Source: Arcobacter sp. FWKO B (lineage in GTDB: Bacteria > Campylobacterota > Campylobacteria > Campylobacterales > Arcobacteraceae). Taken from it: a stretch of 64,000 bases of DNA. Positions within the stretch are counted from its first letter, which is position 1, and each line of letters opens with the position of its first letter. A program made the position numbers and the translations under genes. This document shows, in pieces, positions 59,789 to 64,000 of this stretch. The notes beneath the pieces were generated by a model. The model did not search any database. It saw only the letters and a program-made list of their open reading frames with translations, and had not been told where the DNA came from. The stretch spans positions 1,736,001 through 1,800,000 of the forward strand of contig NZ_CP041403.1 of NCBI RefSeq assembly GCF_014844135.1, in the 5' to 3' direction.

Positions 59789-59910
59789 TTTTTTCTACCT
59801 TTAGCTCTTCTTCTAGCTAATACTGCTCTACCATTTTTTGTAGCCATTCTAGCTCTAAAACCATGTGTTCTCTTCTTAGGAGTGTTGTGTGGTTGGTATG
59901 TTCTTTTCAT
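59776..59910 (-). CDS. rpmH: 50S ribosomal protein L34
   Basis: A 44-residue L34, starting [20 protein letters not shown] and ending [12 protein letters not shown]. It is the first gene of the rpmH-rnpA-yidD-yidC-jag-mnmE cluster. AAAAAGGG precedes the ATG. There is no dnaA or oriC-like DnaA-box array in the window beside it. Confidence 0.97.
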   Translation of the reverse strand: MKRTYQPHNTPKKRTHGFRARMATKNGRAVLARRRAKGRKKLTV

Positions 59911-59949
59911 AAAAGTCCCTTTTTGACATAAAATTAGTGTGGGATTATA

Positions 59950-60036
59950 TTTAAAATAAGCTTAAAATTGCATAAAGTGTGAGTCGTAAATCGTGAGTTG
60001 TGAGTTGTGAGTCGTAAAATGTTAGTTATTAGTTGT
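59950..60036. repeat. Low-complexity repeat spacer upstream of rpmH
   Basis: Tandem words GTGAGTCGTAAATCGTGAGT and GTGAGTTGTGAGTCGTAAAA fill most of the space between rpmH and the leuA terminator, with TTAGTTATTAGTTG after them. Of the same type as the other simple repeat spacers. The rpmH promoter must lie at its edge (TAAAATTAGTGTGGGATTATAT near 59928-59950 includes a TATAT box). Confidence 0.65.
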
Positions 60037-60064
60037 TTAAAACCGACTATAGTCGGTTTTAAAC
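60037..60064 (-). terminator. Perfect-palindrome terminator at end of leuA
   Basis: A 28-bp perfect palindrome: the arm TTTAAAACCGACTA is followed by its exact complement TAGTCGGTTTTAAA. The leuA stop codon lies inside the right arm. A and T runs on both sides let it work in either direction. Confidence 0.85.
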
Positions 60065-61624
60065 TTGGTGTGGATTTGATTTGCTTCTTAGGCTATCTTT
60101 CATTGATAAATAGCTATTTAAAGCACCCAAATATGCTCTTCCACTTGCTAGCATTGTATCAAGACTTAATCCATGTCCTATCATTGGAGGATTATCAGAG
60201 TTGAAAGTAACTTTACAAACAACTTTTGCCAAGGCATCTTTCCCTTCACTTACGGCTTTTACGCTATAGTCGTTTAGTTCACCCTTATATCCCGTGATTC
60301 TATCTATTGTTTTAAATATTGCATCAATAGTACCATCACCAACAGCGGCATCTTGAATCAACTCGTCATTATATTTGATACATACTGCTGCACTTGCCAT
60401 ACCGTTACTACAATCAGCAATTTGTAAAGAGACAAGTTCATAAACTTTGTTTTTATTTAAAGATTCATCTGTTATCAAAATAGAAATATCATCATCAGTA
60501 ATCTCTTTTTTCTTATCAGCTAATACTTTAAATTTATCAAATGCAGTTTGTAAATCCTCATCACTAATATCATCAAAACCTAATTGTTTTATTTTATCTT
60601 TAAATGCTGCACGACCTGAGTGTTTTCCCAAAACTATAGAGTTGTTTTTATCAAGCCCTATATCACTTGGCTTCATAATCTCATAAGTTTCTTGACATTT
60701 CAACATTCCATCTTGGTGTATTCCACTCTCATGTGCAAATGCATTTTTACCAACTATTGCTTTGTTTGGTTGAGGCTCAATACCTGTAATTGTAGCTACC
60801 AATTTACTTGTAGTATATATCTCTTTTGTATTGATACTTGTATATAATCCATCAAACAAATCTTTTCTTGTTTTGATAGCCATCACTATCTCTTCCATAG
60901 CTGCATTTCCAGCTCGCTCACCCAAGCCATTGATTGTACACTCTACTTGTCTAGCTCCAGCTGTAATTCCAGCTAAAGTATTAGCCACACCCAAACCTAA
61001 GTCATTGTGGTTGTGCAAAGATATTACCGCTCTGCCATTGATAAATTTATGCAACTCAGCAACCATTGCTTTTATCTCATCTGGAAATCTATATCCTACA
61101 GTATCTGGTAAGTTGATAGTTTTTGCACCTGCACCTATTACTGCATCAACCACTTCTTTCATAAAAGACATCTCACTTCTTCCAGCATCTTCCAAGCTAA
61201 ACTCTACATCATCCACAAAAGTTTTTGCATAAGTTACTGCTTCGATAGCTTTTTGGACTACTTTATCAGGAGCCATTTTCAATTTATGTTCCATATGGAT
61301 AGGACTTGTTGCTATAAAAGTATGTATTCTTTTTCGTTTTGCTTTAGCAATTGCAAGTCCAGCTTGTTTGATATCATTTTCAGTAGCTCTTGCTAATGAG
61401 CATATAGTACTTTTGTCTATAGCACTTGCAATTTGGCTTATGGCATCAAAGTCACCTGGACTAGCTGCTGCAAAACCAGCTTCTATTACATCAACTCCTA
61501 ATTTTTGCAACTGAATAGCTATTTTTATTTTCTCTTCAGTATTCATAGAAGCACCAGGAGATTGCTCCCCATCTCTCAATGTTGTATCAAATATTATTAT
61601 TCTATTATTATCTATATTATTCAT
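60059..61624 (-). CDS. leuA: 2-isopropylmalate synthase
   Basis: A 521-residue LeuA, first enzyme of leucine synthesis (acetyl-CoA plus 2-oxoisovalerate). Seen: [19 protein letters not shown] at the metal-binding start, [35 protein letters not shown] and the C-terminal regulatory domain from about 380 ([17 protein letters not shown]). ATG 61624 has GGAGAAAAA upstream; the ORF start at 61687 lies in repeat DNA. Confidence 0.96.
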   Translation of the reverse strand: MNNIDNNRIIIFDTTLRDGEQSPGASMNTEEKIKIAIQLQKLGVDVIEAGFAAASPGDFDAISQIASAIDKSTICSLARATENDIKQAGLAIAKAKRKRIHTFIATSPIHMEHKLKMAPDKVVQKAIEAVTYAKTFVDDVEFSLEDAGRSEMSFMKEVVDAVIGAGAKTINLPDTVGYRFPDEIKAMVAELHKFINGRAVISLHNHNDLGLGVANTLAGITAGARQVECTINGLGERAGNAAMEEIVMAIKTRKDLFDGLYTSINTKEIYTTSKLVATITGIEPQPNKAIVGKNAFAHESGIHQDGMLKCQETYEIMKPSDIGLDKNNSIVLGKHSGRAAFKDKIKQLGFDDISDEDLQTAFDKFKVLADKKKEITDDDISILITDESLNKNKVYELVSLQIADCSNGMASAAVCIKYNDELIQDAAVGDGTIDAIFKTIDRITGYKGELNDYSVKAVSEGKDALAKVVCKVTFNSDNPPMIGHGLSLDTMLASGRAYLGALNSYLSMKDSLRSKSNPHQV

Positions 61625-61635
61625 TTTTTCTCCAA

Positions 61636-61680
61636 TATTAGATAATAGTTGGTAGATGATAGATGGTAGATAGTAGGTAA
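61636..61680. repeat. Low-complexity repeat spacer before leuA
   Basis: Words TAGTTGGTAGATGATAGATG and GTAGATAGTAGG fill the space upstream of the leuA ribosome binding site, with ACAAACTACCG-type sequence after them. Similar words occur at 25534-25552 after hemP A. Confidence 0.6.
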
Positions 61681-61727
61681 AATTCAAAATCCCTAACTAC
61701 AAACTACCGTCTAAGACCTATAAACTA

Positions 61728-62327
61728 TTATTGTTTTATAGCTATAACACTCTCTCCAGCTAACAGTTTATCACCAATCTTAACTGGAATTTTTATATTA
61801 TCATTAACCTCAATTTTTGCAACACCTTGCAAAAAGAAACCAAATCTCTTACCTTTTGGAATATCTCCAATATTATTAATTATTATATCAAATCTGCACA
61901 CTCCACTAAGGAGATGGAGTTTGAGGTTTTCAAATGAAAGTGTAAGTTCTCTATTTAAAAGCTTGCCTTTTTTTGTATTTGGATTTAAGTGTAAACCATT
62001 TCTTTGTGATTCGATACTCACTTTTCCATCATCTGGCATTCTTAATAAATGTGTGTCTAATAGTGATACATCTACATAGATATAGTTTTTGCCTTTTTTA
62101 TTATCAATAGCAACTACTTTTCCATCTATAGGCGATATTATTTCATTTACACTTCCATATATTTCTCTTTCAGGATTTCTAAATATATATAACATAAATA
62201 CAAAAAGAAGTAATGTCAAATTACCTAGTAAATCAAAAGATAAAATAAACTTTAATACAAACCAAACACCAGCAGTAATAGCTAATGGTTTAAATCCTTC
62301 TTGTGCTATGATAAATTTATTTGACAT
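61728..62327 (-). CDS. Phosphatidylserine decarboxylase-related membrane protein
   Basis: A 199-residue protein of the short Psd type, with two N-terminal membrane segments (about 14-52), then FRNPEREIYGSVNEIISPID, VDVSLLDTHLLRMPDDGKV and FGFFLQGVAKIEV. Active enzymes cleave themselves at an LGST or similar Gly-Ser; this protein ends KLLAGESVIAIKQ and shows no Gly-Ser at the expected place. It may be inactive as a decarboxylase or use another residue. Campylobacter has a related gene between ftsH and pssA; no pssA is seen here, leuA follows. Confidence 0.85.
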   Translation of the reverse strand: MSNKFIIAQEGFKPLAITAGVWFVLKFILSFDLLGNLTLLLFVFMLYIFRNPEREIYGSVNEIISPIDGKVVAIDNKKGKNYIYVDVSLLDTHLLRMPDDGKVSIESQRNGLHLNPNTKKGKLLNRELTLSFENLKLHLLSGVCRFDIIINNIGDIPKGKRFGFFLQGVAKIEVNDNIKIPVKIGDKLLAGESVIAIKQ

Positions 62328-62340
62328 TTTTCAATTCCTT

Positions 62341-64000
62341 TTATTTCAACGCTTCAGTATGAAGATCTTCATCTTCAAAAACTTTCCCACCATTTTCTTT
62401 AATTATTTCTCTAACTCTTGCACCAGTAATTACTTCTATATCAAGAAGTTCTTGTGTCATTTGTTCAATAGCTTCTTTATTATCACTTAGTATTTTTTTA
62501 ACTTCATTATATCTATCTGTTAATGTGTTTTTGATAAATTCATCAAGTTTTTGTGACATTCCATCACTATAATCTTTTGAACTCATTCCACCACCTAAGA
62601 ATCCACTTTGTCTTTTTTCTAGTACCATAAGTCCTGCAAAATCGCTCATACCATATACACTAGCCATTGATTTTATTATATCTGTAGCTCGCTCTAAGTC
62701 ATTTCCTGCACCTGTACTTATTTCACCTATAAATACTTCCTCAGCTGCTCTTCCACCTAGTAATACATCAACTTCAGCTATAAGCTCATGTCTTTGCATT
62801 AGGTATTTGTTCTCTTCAGGAGTGTTCAAAGTATATCCTAAAGCTGCAAGACCTCTTGGAACTATAGATACTTTATTTACTTTTTTTGCACCTTTTGTAA
62901 CTTCTGCTATTAGGGCATGACCGCTTTCGTGGTAAGCTACTATTTTTCTCTCTTTTGGAGAGATTCTTCTACTTTTTTTCTCTAATCCAGCGATTTGTCT
63001 TTCAACTGCTTCTTTAAAATCACTTTGTTCAACAACATCTTTGTTATTTCTTCCAGCTAGAAGGGCTGCTTCATTTACGATATTTTTAAGATCAGCACCT
63101 GCAAGTCCTGCTGTCATTCTAGCTACATCTTCCAAATCTACATCTTTTGCAAGTACTACATCTTTGATATGTACTTGAAGTATCTCTTTTCTTCCTTCAA
63201 AGTCAGGTTTATCAACCAAAACTTGTCTATCAAATCTTCCTGGTCTAAGAAGTGCAGGGTCAAGAACTTCTGGTCTATTTGTAGCAGCTAGTACTATAAC
63301 AGGAGCAAGTTCTGTAGAAAACCCATCCATTTCTGCTAGAAGTTGGTTAAGTGTTTGTTCTCTTTCATCATTTCCACCCATCATACCAGCACTTGCTCTA
63401 CTTTTACCAATAGCATCAATTTCATCTATAAATATAATAGCAGGAGCTACTTTTTTTGCTTGTTCAAAAAGGTCTCTCACACGACTAGCTCCAACACCTA
63501 CGAACATTTCTATAAAGCTAGAACCTGATACTGATAAGAAATGAACATCAGCTTCACCAGCAACTGCTTTAGCAAGAAGTGTTTTACCAGTTCCTGGAGG
63601 ACCTACAAGTAGGATTCCTTTTGGTATTTGAGCACCTAGTTTTATATATCTATCAGGGGATCTTAAAAACTCAACAACCTCTTGAACTTCTTCTTTAGCC
63701 TCTTTATTTCCAGCCATATCATCAAATTTTACTTTTGGCTTTTCTGTATCTATAAGTTTTTTTGAATTCCCCATACCAAGGATTCCTCCACCACCCATAT
63801 TTTTTTGCATTCTTGAAGCCAAAAACATCCAAATAGCAAAAAATATAAATATAGGCAATACCCAACCAAAAAGCATATCAGCTAATAAATTTTCTTCACT
63901 TACCCCAGTATAAGTAACATTTTTTTCTTCTAGTAATGGGATTAATGTTTCATCTGGAACTATTCTTTTTGCACTATATGTAGTCTGTACACCACCACTT
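62341..64000 (-). CDS. ftsH: ATP-dependent zinc metalloprotease FtsH (5' end outside window)
   Basis: The 553 visible codons cover part of the periplasmic domain (VQTTYSAKRIVPDETLIPLL), the second membrane segment (MLFGWVLPIFIFFAIWMFLA), the AAA module with Walker A GPPGTGKTLLAKA, Walker B IIFIDEIDAIG, the pore FVG and second region LRPGRFDRQV, then the zinc site HESGHALIAE. It degrades membrane and regulatory proteins. The N-terminus lies beyond 64000; the frame is continuous to the edge. Confidence 0.97.
   Translation of the reverse strand, partial: SGGVQTTYSAKRIVPDETLIPLLEEKNVTYTGVSEENLLADMLFGWVLPIFIFFAIWMFLASRMQKNMGGGGILGMGNSKKLIDTEKPKVKFDDMAGNKEAKEEVQEVVEFLRSPDRYIKLGAQIPKGILLVGPPGTGKTLLAKAVAGEADVHFLSVSGSSFIEMFVGVGASRVRDLFEQAKKVAPAIIFIDEIDAIGKSRASAGMMGGNDEREQTLNQLLAEMDGFSTELAPVIVLAATNRPEVLDPALLRPGRFDRQVLVDKPDFEGRKEILQVHIKDVVLAKDVDLEDVARMTAGLAGADLKNIVNEAALLAGRNNKDVVEQSDFKEAVERQIAGLEKKSRRISPKERKIVAYHESGHALIAEVTKGAKKVNKVSIVPRGLAALGYTLNTPEENKYLMQRHELIAEVDVLLGGRAAEEVFIGEISTGAGNDLERATDIIKSMASVYGMSDFAGLMVLEKRQSGFLGGGMSSKDYSDGMSQKLDEFIKNTLTDRYNEVKKILSDNKEAIEQMTQELLDIEVITGARVREIIKENGGKVFEDEDLHTEALK

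Noticed and set aside
59911-60036. Chromosomal replication origin near rpmH
   Set aside because: rpmH lies near dnaA in many bacteria, but there is no dnaA, and no cluster of TTATCCACA-like boxes; the spacer is repeat-filled and leuA follows.

Overview
The window is AT-rich DNA from a Campylobacterota (Epsilonproteobacteria) bacterium, most likely Arcobacter sensu lato. This rests on codon and base composition, on the order rpmH-rnpA-yidD-yidC-jag-mnmE, on a Helicobacter MagIII-type DNA glycosylase, on an ftsH/psd-like pair resembling the Campylobacter ftsH-psd-pssA cluster, and on many methyl-accepting and PAS proteins. The genus call is inference; the phylum call is fairly secure.

Layout. 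(1) 1-12374, all minus strand: the 3'-truncated cheW, a PAS protein, a large Cache chemoreceptor, xseA, ubiE, a small membrane coiled-coil protein, a ParA-like ATPase, a MagIII-like glycosylase, a YmdB-type phosphoesterase, then a multi-PAS histidine kinase, a stand-alone receiver and a CZB-type soluble chemoreceptor. (2) 12594-15046, plus: M48 peptidase and rmuC. (3) 15061-21713, plus: an arsenic/redox island (arsR-arsB-arsC, an ArsP/YraQ-type permease with its CxxC partner, chrA, a periplasmic rhodanese, a di-haem cytochrome c peroxidase-like protein, a membrane protein) with a clear palindromic operator over the arsR promoter. (4) 21761-42733: an iron/haem acquisition island. An eight-gene block (38-aa Cys-rich protein, Fur, ferritin, unknown 250-aa protein, flavodoxin, 43/44-aa membrane peptide, ExbB-ExbD, HemP) occurs twice. 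Copy A is followed by a DUF4198-like protein, a TonB-dependent receptor carrying one in-frame TAG, and a second DUF4198-like protein. Copy B is followed by TonB, an intact receptor, a Spy-like protein and an ABC transporter whose ATPase has lost its Walker A region. metE lies between the copies. Fur-box-like sites precede every operon. (5) 42886-50924: accessory genes (ORF6N protein, DUF234-like protein, YaiI, Tex, DUF1330, a KAP P-loop NTPase, a dinD remnant, an AbiEii-type toxin with an unusual partner). (6) 51011-55297: sodB, multicopper oxidase, nitroreductase, second YraQ/ArsP-like permease. (7) 55319-64000, minus: mnmE, jag, yidC, yidD, rnpA, rpmH, leuA, psd-like, and ftsH, which runs off the end.

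Working together, region 4 looks like a complete iron economy: uptake across the outer membrane (receptor plus TonB-ExbB-ExbD), haem handling (HemP), storage (ferritin), redox delivery or sparing (flavodoxin) and Fur control, in two diverged copies partly homogenised by gene conversion. The least understood parts are the 250/258-aa protein fixed between ferritin and flavodoxin, the 43/44-aa peptide, and a paired TAGCCAGC leader element that follows the Fur boxes of both receptors.

Two genome-wide habits are visible. Spacers between a stop codon and the next ribosome binding site are often filled with short tandem or inverted repeats of several unrelated families. Three genes (xseA, rnpA, the DUF234-like gene) have no ATG/GTG/TTG where homology says translation should begin. 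I saw no rRNA, tRNA, CRISPR array, prophage or intact insertion sequence.
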